Positions 10,782 to 21,845 are shown, numbered from the stretch's first letter. The stretch is 64,000 nt of DNA from Vanrija pseudolonga (GCF_020906515.1 NC_085849.1:2728001-2792000); one strand, 5' to 3'. The notes: generated by a model not told the origin, from the letters alone. A program made the numbers and translations.

Positions 10782-11668
10782 CTAATGATGCTCCTTGCAG
10801 TCGCACTTCTCGCACGAAGCGTACGTGCCAATGTCGCCCTCGTGGGTGTGGTAGCTTGGTGCGATGGTTGACTCGTCGCTCATGAGGCTGGCTTTGTCGC
10901 ACTCGCTGAAGGGTGTGGGGTACTTCTCCGAAGCGACTTTGATGAGGCTGCCCTTCTCGATGTCACCGTGCTCGGGATCTCCCTTGACCTCGTCGAGAAC
11001 AAGCGGGTTGGAGTCACGGATTGGCCTGGGCTTCTTGGCGAAGAGTGCCTTTGAGCGGGCTGCTATCGCTCCCCACGCTCCAGTGGCCCACTCGCCCGTG
11101 TTGGCGGAACAGGCCTTCACCATGCCCCAGGTGGCGGTGGGGAGTGCTCCGATGCCGCTGGCGGCGTTCTTGAGCAATGCCATAGTCCCGGGCAAGAAGG
11201 CGGCTGTACGGAGGCTCTCTGTGGTGTCCGATGGTGCGGGGGGGCTGACGACTGGCCGCCACTCCGCCCGACGACGGCCGTTCCACCACCCCGTTACGTT
11301 ACAACGACGGTCACGCGGGGTTGGTCGGTAGGTGTAGGTGGTGCTGTAGCTGTGGAAGTTGTTGTGGTGACTCCCCATCTGGCACTGAACGGCTCTGTCA
11401 GCCTCACATGCTCTACTGTGATTTCAGACGGCAGACTCGCCCATCCAACCAGGATGAAAGTCAAGACAGCCATAAAGAAGATGCCGAAGATGGTATAGGC
11501 TGCGATGGTCCCCTTTTTCTGCCCAGGGGTCATGTCCTCCCAAGGGATCCCTTCGCCATCATTGTAGTCGCGCTTGAATGGTGGCTCGTAGGAGAATGTC
11601 TCGGGTACCGGGGCAGCGTGGGCTACCAGGCCTGCGAGAAGCATGTAGGCTGCTGTCCTTGTGGTCAT
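10782..11668 (-). CDS. quartet paralog 2: signal peptide, DMTPGQK motif, TM helix and tail, about 282 aa
   Basis: Exon 1 starts at 11668: signal peptide (TTRTAAYMLLAGLVAHA), APVP, an ectodomain with a dibasic FKRD site, PWEDMTPGQKKGT, then a helix (TIFGIFFMAVLTFILVGW). Exon 2 is 11378..10782. The acceptor (TGCCAG) is clear. The donor is not: a GTAGAG donor gives a 38-nt intron (11416..11379, 282 aa), a better-scoring GTGAGG gives only 29 nt (11407..11379). Both are phase 0, as in the sister genes. The tail has FLPGT, a Trp/Ala-rich amphipathic stretch, AKKPRP, DKASLMSDESTIAPSYHT, DIGTYA and a Cys/His-rich end (SCEKCDCKEHH). The motif order matches paralog 1. Family unknown. Confidence 0.72.
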
Positions 11669-12303
11669 GGTGGTGGTGGTATCTGCGTGTCTGTGGTTAC
11701 CTTGCACAGTTGGCAGTCCCCAGCCAGCTTAAGTAGCCAGCTCCGGCCAACTCCACGAACGAACGTGCGCCACAGCCTCAATCGCACAGATTAGATCACA
11801 GCCGCGGAGTGCCAAGCAAGTCACACGAGCAAGCTACGTCATGGAGAATGGCGGAGTTCAAATGGTTGACGTGTGACGGAGGTGCCGATGTCCAACTCGA
11901 CTCGGTGAAACCTCACCGCCACGGTTCCTGGCCGCTGGCCGCATCGACACCGCCCACAGAGATACCGCCTCCTCACAAGGCCGGAGCTTGTCCACCAACT
12001 GCAATGTGACACCTTCTGCATGGTGTCACCCGGCTTCTTTACTCCGCCGGTGTGAAGGTTGCCATGCTCGTGGTTGGCTGCTGAACCGGCATCGGGGCGA
12101 ATAGCCGACTCATGCGAATGCGGCGGGGTGGCATCTCAGCGACCCAGCTGTGGTGGAGGAGTCGGGTACGGAGGTTGCACCTCACCCTCACCAAGGAACT
12201 CAGCTGATACAACAACGATCATACATCGTAACATGATAGGTAGCGACCGTTCGGTAGTCTTGTACATTCGTACAACGAGGAGCAATCGGCTTAATACAAA
12301 CAT
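11669..12303. other. intergenic of the quartet
   Basis: About 635 nt. The promoter-proximal part repeats the shared module: AGATTAGATCACAGC at 11788..11802 and TACGTCAT at 11835..11842. It also shares aacgtgcgccac with the region upstream of the 10137 start. No coding frame supported. Confidence 0.5.
11788..11842 (-). promoter_or_regulatory. shared upstream module of quartet paralog 2
   Basis: Plus-strand AGATTAGATCACAGC then TACGTCAT, matching the modules at 10266..10335 and 13311..13361. It lies 120-174 nt before the ATG at 11668. Confidence 0.45.
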
Positions 12304-13196
12304 CTACTCGGACGACACCTTCTCCTGACTGCCATAAGTGCCAATGTCGCCTGCGTCGGCGTCGCAACTCAGTGCGACGACCGGTTGGTCTTTCATGAGG
12401 TTGGACTGGTCGATCTTGAGGTGGATGACGGGGCCCTTCTCTGTACTGCCCCTGGAGTCGTTGCGATCAGCCACCTCGGAGTCGGGGCTTGGCTTCGGCT
12501 TCTTCGTGAAGAGACCTTTGGTTCGGGTTGAGGCGGCCTCGTACGTGGTTGTGGTCGATTTCCCCACGCTGGCCGAGACAGCGGCCACGGTTTTCCAGGC
12601 CGCCTTCGGGAAACCGAACACCCTACGTGTGGCATGGCATAGCATCGCTCGAGTTCCGGGCATGAACAGCGACGTCGTGGGAATGGTTGGAGCTGGAGTC
12701 TCGGTGGCTGCCACCGTCGTCGCACTGGCCGCCGCGGTTGGCCGCCAGAGGATAACCTTGCCCGGTAAACCGCGAACCCAATAGTAGGCCTTGCACCACC
12801 AGGCGTCGCAGGGGCGACCAGAACGGCATCCGCCGAAGAGGGTGTGTTGGGGGTAGGTGTCCACCCAGAGCAGCAGAGGCTGGTCATCCTTTCCATTCGC
12901 TATCGCCCACTTTGAATGTGAGCGGTCACATTTCCTCTCCAGTCTGGTGAACTCACAGTCTTGTAGACAAAGAACACCAAGAAGCAGAAACCGAAAACAC
13001 CAAAAATGCCACCCCCCACGTATCCGGCGATTACGCCGCGTTTCTGTCCTGGTCACATGTCTTTCCACGGCACCTCGGGCTGGTTGTCGTCGTGGTTGAA
13101 CACGAAGGGATCGATGGCCATTCCCTGGGGAACAGGGGCAGCGTGGGCGAGGATGCTGGTGACCAGCAAGTAGGTAGGGGTCCACATAGCGGACAT
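12304..13196 (-). pseudogene. quartet paralog 3 with in-frame TGA (pseudogene or read-through gene)
   Basis: Exon 1 is 13196..12957 (80 codons), the intron 12956..12910 (47 nt, GTGAGT to AAAG) and exon 2 12909..12304 (202 codons with stop). The gene has the family layout: signal peptide ending HAAPVP, ectodomain, PWKDM, helix (IFGVFGFCFLVFFVY), tail with LFMPGT, KGLFTKKPKP and GDIGTYGSQEK. The codon after PWKDM, where the sisters have Thr, is TGA (13055..13053); everything after it remains in frame and the splice is intact. So it is either a young pseudogene with a single lesion, or it is read through to give 281 aa, or it makes only a secreted 47-residue peptide. The tail lacks the APSYHT motif. 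A sequencing error is also possible. Confidence 0.7.
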
Positions 13197-13810
13197 GGTG
13201 TTGGACTCTGTGGGTGATGTTGCAAAACTCGGCGAACGTCGTGAACGAACTAAGTACCAATCGCCAGCCGCCTCCACAGACATGACCCACAGCATCGTTG
13301 CAACACACGCAGACTAGATCACAACCGGGATATCGAGCAAATCACACGATTCCTACGTCATACCGACAAGCTGACCAGAGTTGACGAGGTTGCGACGTGC
13401 CGCCGGTGTGGAGTCAAACTTTGACACGGTGATCACCGCCACTCGTCGTTGCTGGCCGCCGACGACGTCGGGCACCGCCTTGCGATCTTATCGGAGCGCC
13501 GGAGCTTGCATCCAACCGCATCTGAATTCTAGCAGCATGCATGATGGAACCGGGTATGTGGTATGCCGCGGTCGGTGCACGTGTCCTGTCTCAAGGGCTG
13601 TCAACCTGTCCGCGCTATCGGATGATGGGTCTGACAGGCGGCGCACGATACCACAGCAACGGTGCGTTGTGCACGAAGGCATCTGCCCTTGAGGGCTCAA
13701 CGTGGAGAGAACCATCACCCAGCGCAAGTCATTCGGTTGGGAGATAGGCCTCATCCTGCATGCGACTGCAACAGCAAGGCCAAAATGATACATACAACAT
13801 GCAACGACAT
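13197..13810. other. intergenic of the quartet
   Basis: About 610 nt, including the shared upstream module (13311..13361) and the block at 13466-13515 that repeats 10417-10472. No gene supported. Confidence 0.5.
13311..13361 (-). promoter_or_regulatory. shared upstream module of quartet paralog 3
   Basis: Plus-strand AGACTAGATCACAACC and TACGTCAT in the same order and spacing as upstream of the two sister genes, at -115 to -165 from the ATG at 13196. Confidence 0.42.
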
Positions 13811-14545
13811 CTAGACACGGGACACAACGTCTTCGAGGCTCAGGTTCCCCGAGGGGAACGCCATCTGGATGTACGGCGCGAACGGGTCGACGAAGGTGTA
13901 CCGCGGGATCTCTTCGCTCCTGTAACTCGGCGCCGCGCTATCATAGCTCATGATGCTAGCTGTGTCGTCCAACTGTCTTGTCACGAGCTGTTGGAGCGAG
14001 GGGCGAGGGGCAGAGGTGGTCTTTGATCGCTTCATGGTTGTTCGGACACCATCCACGGCACCTCGGACCGTCTCCGCCCAATGGCTCCATGCGGCTGCGA
14101 TCCCAGAGCGTGCGTTGGAAGAGACTGCAACGACTGGCTGCCATGCAGAAGCGAGCGACTCCCGCACACCGGGAAGGAACGGGGCGGCTTCGGTGGGGGG
14201 AGATTCGGTGGGGGGAAGAGGTTTGTCGCCAACCAGCTCTCGCTGTCGCAGGCGTGCCCAGTTTCTGATGTACTGAGCAATCGGTGTCAGCATGTACCCA
14301 GTGGGACGTGCAGGATGACTCACGCAGAAGTAGAGACCAGCTGGGACGGCCAGCACGAACCCCACAACGACAACCAGGACAATAACACCTGTTCGGCTCA
14401 TGGCACCGTGCTTCGCGGGGGTGATGCCGAACACCGGCGTGACAGATGCAGAGGCCTCTGCGATGGGGGTGGCGTGCACCATGCGAACGAAGAGGGGCGT
14501 GCTGATGGCGGCGGCGGTGGCGGTGGCTGGTGCTCCGGTCTTCAT
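13811..14545 (-). CDS. quartet paralog 4 (most divergent): single-pass membrane protein, 227 aa
   Basis: Exon 1 is 14545..14324 (74 codons), the intron 14323..14273 (51 nt, GTGAGT, CTGAC, CTCAG) and exon 2 14272..13811. The intron is a multiple of three and stop-free, so the frame also reads through, but its signals and position match the sister genes. Residues 1-25 are a hydrophobic leader (AAAISTPLFVRMVHA) ending near TPIA; an ectodomain includes FGITPAKHGA; the helix is GVIVLVVVVGFVLAVPAGLYF. The tail has FLPGVRESLASAW, a Trp/Ala amphipathic part, a basic patch and SIMSYDSAAPSYRSEE, which aligns with the LMSDEST..APSYHT end of the sisters. Function unknown. Confidence 0.7.
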   Translation of the reverse strand: MKTGAPATATAAAISTPLFVRMVHATPIAEASASVTPVFGITPAKHGAMSRTGVIVLVVVVGFVLAVPAGLYFCVSHPARPTGYMLTPIAQYIRNWARLRQRELVGDKPLPPTESPPTEAAPFLPGVRESLASAWQPVVAVSSNARSGIAAAWSHWAETVRGAVDGVRTTMKRSKTTSAPRPSLQQLVTRQLDDTASIMSYDSAAPSYRSEEIPRYTFVDPFAPYIQMAFPSGNLSLEDVVSRV

Positions 14546-15628
14546 GTGTGACAATGGCGTGCGTGGGTGAAAGTTGTGACGGCCTCCGTGGTACTTTAAC
14601 CGTTCCGGATCTCCTGCAGTATGCATCAAAGGACGTCACTCGGACAGTGGCTGCAGCGCCATGGCAAGTCGGCTGGAGGGCTTTGGTCCACAACATACGT
14701 CTGCCAAGATCCGCTCGGAGCACACCGCCGCCGCCCACCGACGGTAGCGAACACGGGCCACAAACGTGCTTCGGTCCAAGCCGATGTCCTTCAACCCCGC
14801 CGGCTTGGGTGAAATCGTCCACTCGAATCAAAGGAGCTTGCGGGCACATGCGTTCAGTCGACGCAGGTTGCACTGCCATGGCCGTCACCGCCACACGGCC
14901 GTGCCTGGATCTCCACCGCGCGCGGGCGGGCACTTGCGCTATGACCTCATTGCCATCCGACCACATCGGCACTCGGCACCATGCATCTTATCTCCTTCAG
15001 ACCAAGCTGCGTGACGCACATACCCGACTCGGAAGTGACGGAGATGCGTAGGCGTGTGACTAACTGGGTACAGGGGAGAGGTGGCGGCTTATCAGGCACC
15101 CGCATAGATGCCAACAAGTGACCGCCTCGGGTGTGGCTTCAGATCTCTCAATGGGTTCTCCCGAACGGATAAAGTCGATGGCAAAGGAGGGTGTACAGTC
15201 TCTTGGTGTCTGGTGAGAGCACACTGGAACCTCAGTACAAGGGCTTTTCGAGCACCATGTTGAAAGGCACCATTATGCAGCTGGAGCGTCGCATGAAATC
15301 ACCCATTCCCTTCGGGGCACGTTACCCCAGGGGCTTGGACCTCACCTACCACCTCCAGAACACTCCATCGTCGAATGTGAAGATGGTCGTCAGGTCAGAT
15401 CCTGACCCCACCCCTGGGTAACCGAGGAACGAACCAATGGTTCATATAATAGTACGACGGCGCCCCAGCACCGCCCATCGTCTACTCTGCTTGCAAACTT
15501 TGAGTGCAAAGCACCGATTCATTGTCGTAACGCAGTGAAACCCGGATCGAAGCCGTTCATTTAAAGTTGTTAGTTAAGAGAAAGTGATTGCTCCATCTGC
15601 CTTTCAACATTTCAACCCACCGCTCATC
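14546..15628. other. divergent intergenic between the quartet and the tandem array
   Basis: About 1.1 kb. A TTAAAG box (minus strand) near 14598 and GACGTCAC near 14632 could serve the minus-strand gene. TATAAT near 15444 lies on the side of the array. GC content drops visibly toward the array. No gene supported. Confidence 0.45.
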
Positions 15629-18110
15629 ATGACTCTTCAACGCTCCACGCGGATGGAAGAGATGGCACAACTTCAAAACCTAGCTCCACGTTCCTGGAGC
15701 GAGGCTCATCAGGAGGACCACGATTACGACTTTGACTGCGGTGATCGCTCTTGCTATTGCGCCCTCCCCGTCTCGATGCTCCGCAGCTATGTATTCACGA
15801 GACAGGCTAATCGGTCTCTGCGCGAGAGACCCGGGTGGCAGGCACTAGAAGAACCTGATTTCCCTGCGGATTTGGTCTTCAATGGTCCACTCGACGTAAG
15901 GCTCGAAGAACCTCGATTGACCACTGACGCCAGCAACATCCCCAGGCGTCGCAAGGGTTTCATCGTCCTTACAACTCTAGAAGGACGAAACTTGAACCGA
16001 GGATTGCCCGGGCTGTGAAAGACCCCAGGGTCTGTCCCTGCCCGTGCCATCTCCTTGACTTGGTTCGGGACAAGGAAAGTGAGTCTGATCGCGAGGTGTC
16101 TTCATCGCTAACTCTCTGCTGGTAGGCTGGGATCTTCCGTTTCCGACACAGTACTTTGATTCCAGCCCTTGGGGTTATGGCCTCTACTGTGCTTGTCTGT
16201 GTGTTCCTTTTTTATCCTGGACGCCGAAACACACCTGGCGGTTTGAACACGCAGAGATTAAATATGTCAACGTGAGAAAGGTTATTAGACAAGAGCTAAC
16301 ACGCAGGATCATGTCAAACCCGCAAGACTCCCAATAACGTTGAACGGGAGCCCGAGCACCAGCACCAAGTGTCTATGCGACCTGGTCTGCAAAGTCCCAG
16401 TGAAGATGAGCATGAAAGCTATTCCGTATGGACCCCGCGGCTTGCTCGCCCTGGGCGAGAATGATCCAAAAAATCGGATCTTGCTCAACTTCGGTGAGGC
16501 ACCCATGCTACAGGTATCCGACTACTCCGAGGCAGCTGTTCAGTCGGTTGCCGACTTCTTGCGCTTCCAGAAGCGACGCTACCGGTACCTATACGACGAC
16601 TATGTCTTGTTCCCTCACGGCGAAGATCCCCCTCGCGTCAATGGAATCTTCCTGAAAATCCGGGATATCGACACTGAAATGGTTCAGCATCCGTGGTTTA
16701 ACAACCTCATGGGCGAATACCTCAACAACTGCACCGTTACAGTATCCTTCTGGGACGAGATCTTAAACACCGTGGAACGTGATCAGGTCGCAAATACTCC
16801 CACGACGTGAGAATCGGCCTCGGAGGTTTCACGCAGTGTGTGGCTAAACCTAGGCAAGCGATGAACGCATTCCTTTCGAATCCAAGCGCCGCCCCAAAAA
16901 GAACCCACTCGATAAATCACCGAAGTTCACTCTACAAGGCCCTTTATCAGACGGTGCCCACATTCTTGGCCCCCCGATGCCATCTAAACCGGTTGAACTT
17001 TGGCGCTCTGCTAGGCACCCCTTTAAAGCGAAGGCGATCAGGTGTCGAACGGCGGTGTTCCTGTGTCTGGCCCTCCAACGTGACTGGAATGTCTGTAAGC
17101 CCGTGGTCAATGAGTTACCAAGCGTTGTCGCGGCGGATATCCGCGCAATGAAATTGGGACAGTTCCTTGTAAGCCTCAGGTGGCACCCATATCTCACCGG
17201 TGTCCTCCTCACAACCATCAACGATTCCGAGGCGTATAGGACGGATGACATGCGCCTACAGGCGTTTGTGTCCCTCATCCTTTCTTATCTTGACGCATGG
17301 ATGGCCCAGCTGCAGCAGGCAGACAGCTACACCGTTGAAAGCTACCTCAGCAAGCTCTATGAGTTTATTCCAAGGACCGACCTTTATAAGCCTATTATGA
17401 GGGCTGTGGTCAATGCTTTGGTATACGGCGCCCTAGCTCTCTTCATGAGTGACAAATACGAGACCAAGGCATGGAGGAACAGCAAGTGGGAATTTGCACT
17501 TGAAGCCGCCGGGGGGATAATTGGAACCGCTGCGGGAGCCAGCGCGGTCCCCGGTGTCGGATCCAGTGTGTCGGGAGTGATTCGGGTGGGTAATTCGGTC
17601 ATATCTCAAAAGCTTCGACAAGGAGAGGACAGCCTCCGAAAGGTTGTGGTTGGTGTGGCGCGCAAGTTCGGGCTCCACATCTTACGCGAGGCTGAAGAAG
17701 GACGATTGCGCGACGAGAGGGGACAACCGACTACCAAGACGGATGGAAGGCGGTACAATCAAGCCGAGCTGGACGACTATATCCGAACAGCATCCATGGT
17801 GTTCAATATTATCGTAGCGGAGACCAAAGTCCCGTTGTCCGTCAATGTGACGGCAAGGTCAACCGGAGGAGCCCTTGCCGAACAGGCTGTGAAACTGGCC
17901 CAGGACACTATCGAGCTTGTCAAGGGCAACAACACACAGAGATCTGAACCCGTCTTGCCTCCTAGCAATGGTGACATCGACAGCCCCGACAATATGACCT
18001 CCTCGGTCCCCCCCCCGCCACCCAACCCACCCACAGATGGCGTCACCTCGGCCCCGGATGTTGCGGACGACTTTAGTTTGGATGGCCCAGAATGGGCATT
18101 TGAACTGTAG
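15629..18110 (+). CDS. array unit 1: Cys-rich protein of unknown family, 769 aa
   Basis: Exons 15629..15895, 15934..16078, 16126..16271, 16307..16806 and 16859..18110. Introns are 38, 47, 35 and 52 nt; the last uses a CAAG acceptor. Start: MTLQRSTRMEEM, matching unit 3; a second ATG at 15653 begins the shared MEE motif. In order: a variable N terminus; RVCPCPCHLLD; PWGYGLYCACLCVP; KCLCDLVCKV; PYGPRGL and LNFGEAP; FLRFQKRRYRYLY; LKIRDIDTEMVQHPWF; GEYLNNCTVTV; KFTLQGP; IKCRTAVFL-like IRCRTAVFL; RTDDMRLQA; SDKYETKAWRNSKWEF; a Gly/Ala/Ser-rich stretch (GGIIGTAAGASAVPGVGS); ARKFGLHILREAEEGRLR; VFNIIVAETKVPLSV; and a Pro-rich end. The Cys pairs could bind metal. I recognise no family. All motifs recur in units 2-5, which supports the model. 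Function unknown. Confidence 0.8.
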
Positions 18111-19399
18111 ATATGAGTCTACCGATTCTCAATACTGTAGGTCTTCATATGCACTCTCTGAGTTCCGAGTGACTAGCTTCCTGTCGTTTGAGTCGAGAGT
18201 GGAAGTACTGCCACCTCGTCACTTGCCGCCCTGACCTGGACGGTGTTCTACTTGTGACGCTGTCGAGTATCTGAAAGGAGACTGGGACCGTTGCCCGGAA
18301 CAATTGGAATGGCACATGTTTACACAGGGCTCCTGTTCGCACCTGCACCGATGAGGTCCGTGTGAGCGACCATGGCGGGCGTTACAGTCTCAAGGCACCG
18401 TGTAGGAACAGTGCGAGCGGGGTGGCACTCGTTGTGTTGGGTTGGTCCGAGTTGGCTCCGTGTTTCCCTGGGGCAGTGCAACAGAAGCAGAACTGATGGC
18501 GCCGATCCAAAGGGATGCTGACGGGCAGTTGCATGGCCCCGAGGATGTGCTCCAATACTGCCGCCTTCAGAGCATGTGCATCAGACAGAGCGGTGATTCC
18601 CACCTTGGAAATCTACTCAATGTGCGTGGCACGTCCGGAGCTCGCCGATGGAGATCTGCCAGGGTAAACTCCCAAGGGCTCCAGACAAAGAATGCCAACG
18701 CCAGTACGCATTGTCCACAACTCAAGCAGTTCTCAATCATGGGGGCAGTCCAATGCCAAACCGAGACCAATGCCAAGCCGCTTGCCCCAAGGTCTCGAGC
18801 GCATGGCTGAAATGGGCCACGACGTTTCTCAGCCTCCTCGGGCGCTCGGATTCACTTCAGTGCCCAAACCTGTCGGAGTGGACTTCTGTTCAGCAGAATA
18901 CCTCTAAAGTCAAGATGCCTGCCCCGCCATACAGCCGGGTGAAGGATATGGCCCTCGGGTTTCTCGTTCAGCCAGATGAACTGTGAGGATTTCGAAATGT
19001 AAGCGTACAGACTCCTACCCATCCATTCAGTTCCTTCCAACTCGTCGATAACAAACATTTAGCTACGACATCTCCATAGAAGAGCAAAATCCATCGATCC
19101 ACAGCAGGAACTGGCTGCGCGTTTTTCGGCTCAGATTCATTTGGATATGCGGCTTGTTGACTAATTCTCTGGCGCCACACCTTGCGTGCCTTTCAGGATC
19201 AACCAGCGCTTGGGCCAAGTGATGAAAATACGTCCAGAAGCCAGCGCGAAGAAGCAATGGATAATTTTCGTTGTCTGAGAGTGCAGCAGGGGCAGTCTGT
19301 GATTCCAACGGTACTTCCACTTCTCATCATATGTGTATGCTCACCGCTCAGTCGCCCCACTTCTTCCATATAACATTTATTCCTCGGTTCCGTACTACG
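18111..19399. other. array spacer 1 with a block shared with later spacers
   Basis: About 1.3 kb. Contains tgcgagcggggtggc near 18413, also found in the spacer at about 24657, so the repeat unit includes flanking DNA. A 122-codon plus-strand frame at 18442 has no paralog at protein level and is not called. A TATAA at 19366 lies just before unit 2. Confidence 0.5.
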
Positions 19400-20873
19400 A
19401 TGGAAGAGACAATACCCCTACAAATCATCCAGTCAACGATACCCCACGAGGATCCTGAACTGCAACCAACACACCCAGGCCCGAGCGATCAAAAGCCGAT
19501 AATACACGCGGAGGTGATGCAACCTCCGCCTCCGGTCCAGATGGTAAGGCCTTCTTCTGTCGCCTGTTCTGGCCTCCAGGGGGGTTAATCCGCTCAGCAA
19601 ACTGTTGGCCTGGACCTTTCACATTCAAGCCCACCAATTGATCTGGAGACGCTTGCAAAAGAGTATTCCAAACGGGTACGCATGGTGAGGCTGCTGGAAC
19701 TTCTGTCCACTAACTGACAGGCGAAACTCTTCCCGAGAGTCTGTTGCTGCATCTGCCACGCCCTTGACGACGGTGTTGATCCCAAATTTTACGTAGGGAT
19801 ATGCAAGTGTCAACTCCACTCACCTCAGATTGAAGAGATACCCACGCAATACTCTGACCGGCGTCCGTTGGGCTATGGAAGATACTGTTCATGTCTCTGT
19901 ATCCCTCCACAAGGACAATGGAAAAAGCTTTGGCGACGCCGCGCCCCCCTTGATTTAAATGTGAGAGCGTGCTTAATCCCCCTGTGTAGTGAAGGCTAAT
20001 GAACACCGGGTTCATCCGGTACCTGAGGGTTTTCCAGCTAGAGGGGACAGGTTGTGCCAGTGTGACCGCCACTGCTACATCCGGAGCCACGAGAGGGAAG
20101 AAGACCACGAAGCTCCTTTGAGCTCTCATGGGTTGCAGGACCTTTACGGCGAAATAATCAACTTCGGCCCAGCTCCACCATTGGAAATTCGAAACAGCAC
20201 TTCGTTGGAAGCTGTTCGCTCTCTCGTCAAACTGCAGGAGTTTCGTTCGGGGCATGTTTCCCCGTATGAGTTTGATCCTCCTCATGACGTCCCTACGAGA
20301 CATAGACTGCAAAATTTTCCTAATGTAGTCGACATTCGGAAGGTAATTTTGAAGATTCGAGATATCGACCAGCTGTTGATTCAGCACTCTTGGTTTGAGG
20401 AGGTCATGGGTGAATACCTCAACAACTGCACCGTTACGGTGACCGCAGGTCGAGTAACCGGCCAGGTTACCAAATCGTCGGGGCGGATGTTTCGAATACT
20501 CTTCCAACGTTCTGGACCCTCGATGCTCTTCCAAGGTGTAGGTTCCTTTACGGAATACACCTTTTGACATTCTCAGGGCGGATCCAGAAATCTAAACAAG
20601 TACCAAGGGCTTCTCGATGATTTGATTGTTCATTCCAAATCCACCTACCCAAATCCATTCAAAAGTGTCTCTAAAATCCAACTCCAAGGCCCATGGCCGG
20701 ATGGTTACACGGCCAGGTTTGGGATTCAGAGTTCCAAAAGGCTTCAAGCGGCACTCGCATTGAGACAGATCGCCGAGGGGAAGTCCATAAAATGTCGAAC
20801 AGCGGTGTTCTTGGCCTGCGCTCGGCAAAGCTATGCCGCCTTCGATGTGTTTGATGCCGAGCCATCTATTTAG
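19400..20873 (+). CDS. array unit 2: C-terminally truncated paralog, 421 aa
   Basis: Six exons: 19400..19543, 19598..19675, 19721..19792, 19829..19960, 19995..20537 and 20577..20873, all junctions phase 0. It begins MEETIPLQ and keeps RVCCCICHALD, PLGYGRYCSCLCIPP, RLCQCDRHCY, INFGPAPP, VILKIRDIDQLL, GEYLNNCTVTVT, IQLQGPWPDG and IKCRTAVFLACA. It then stops at FDAEPSI, exactly where units 1 and 3 continue (PSVVA). The roughly 330-350 residue C-terminal half, with the SDKYETK and Gly-rich segments, is absent and the DNA after the stop is unrelated. The upstream frame is intact through six exons, so it may be a working short form, or a recently truncated copy. The 36-nt intron after FY is in frame and might be retained. 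Confidence 0.65.
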
Positions 20874-21772
20874 CTCCTGATGGTAACATCGTCCGTCCCT
20901 TGCGTATCCTTTCAATGTCAATCTTCCCCTACCTTCCACAAGGAAGCAGGCGTATGAATAGTGTGTCAATGAAATACTCTGCGCAAGTGCTCGGTATGTG
21001 TGCTGTCCAGTCGGACGCCTACCAGATGTAGCCGGGATGTCTTGAGTGTGGTGACTTCTCCGCCCCACCGACGGACAACCAAGGGAGACGAAGCCAGCCT
21101 CAGCGCGTCGCAAGCCTACCGCCTCGTTGTGTTCGACGAGCTGAGCCACCAGTCTATCCGTGTCTGCATTTGTCAACAACCTGACCATCAGGAAACAGGG
21201 TCCGCTGGTGCACTGCCTTCCACCGTATGTACGCGGAGTCGCTGGTACTTTGACCTCGGTCAGGGGGGCCGATAATCCTGTACTGGAATCGAATCCAGAA
21301 ATGGGGCAAGCGTGACTGAGCGCAGGAGATCCGAGCTGGCACCCGAGCGGGCCTTCTGGATGCCCACCCACCACATTCTCCTCGGACCAGGGAGGAGGGC
21401 CCCGGGATCGCCGGCTACCTCGACGGAAATGCCCAGTGCGCGCGAAGCACCCAACCTTGGGATCAGGTCCAAGAAGCTTGGTGTGAGTAAGCAGCTCGGA
21501 CCCCAGCGCCCCCTCGCTCGCAATTCGGCTGCGCAAAGGAGACAAGGCCGTTTGGGTCCTGTCACGCGTCTGGAGTCCAAAGGAAGTAACTCGCCGAATT
21601 GACGGCTGCCGCCGCCTCACCTCGTTCGGCAATTCGCGCCGCGAGGCTCCGGTGGCGCATTCACCTGTGGCGTTGGGCTGCAGGCAGACGTCTCTATGGC
21701 TTGCAGTTCAAAGGCATGCTGTTTCGTTTTCTGATTCATTGCTAAGCAGTGCAGGGAGAGACCGTCATACAA
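20874..21772. other. array spacer 2
   Basis: About 0.9 kb after the truncation point of unit 2. I find no remnant of the missing C-terminal half. A long minus-strand frame crosses unit 2 and the spacer but has no supporting feature. Confidence 0.5.
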
Positions 21773-21778
21773 TATATA
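21773..21778 (+). promoter_or_regulatory. TATA box of array unit 3
   Basis: TATATA inside aatatatacc, 68-73 nt before the ATG at 21846. Confidence 0.45.
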
Positions 21779-21845
21779 CCGGTTTACTGATGACCCATTG
21801 AACTACCCTCTCTATTCTCAGATTCCCCAATCCCCGTCGTGCACT

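Noticed and set aside
20592-21632. 346-codon minus-strand open frame across unit 2 and spacer 2
   Set aside because: It overlaps conserved exons of unit 2 on the other strand, has no leader, motif or splice signals, and is not kept in the other units.
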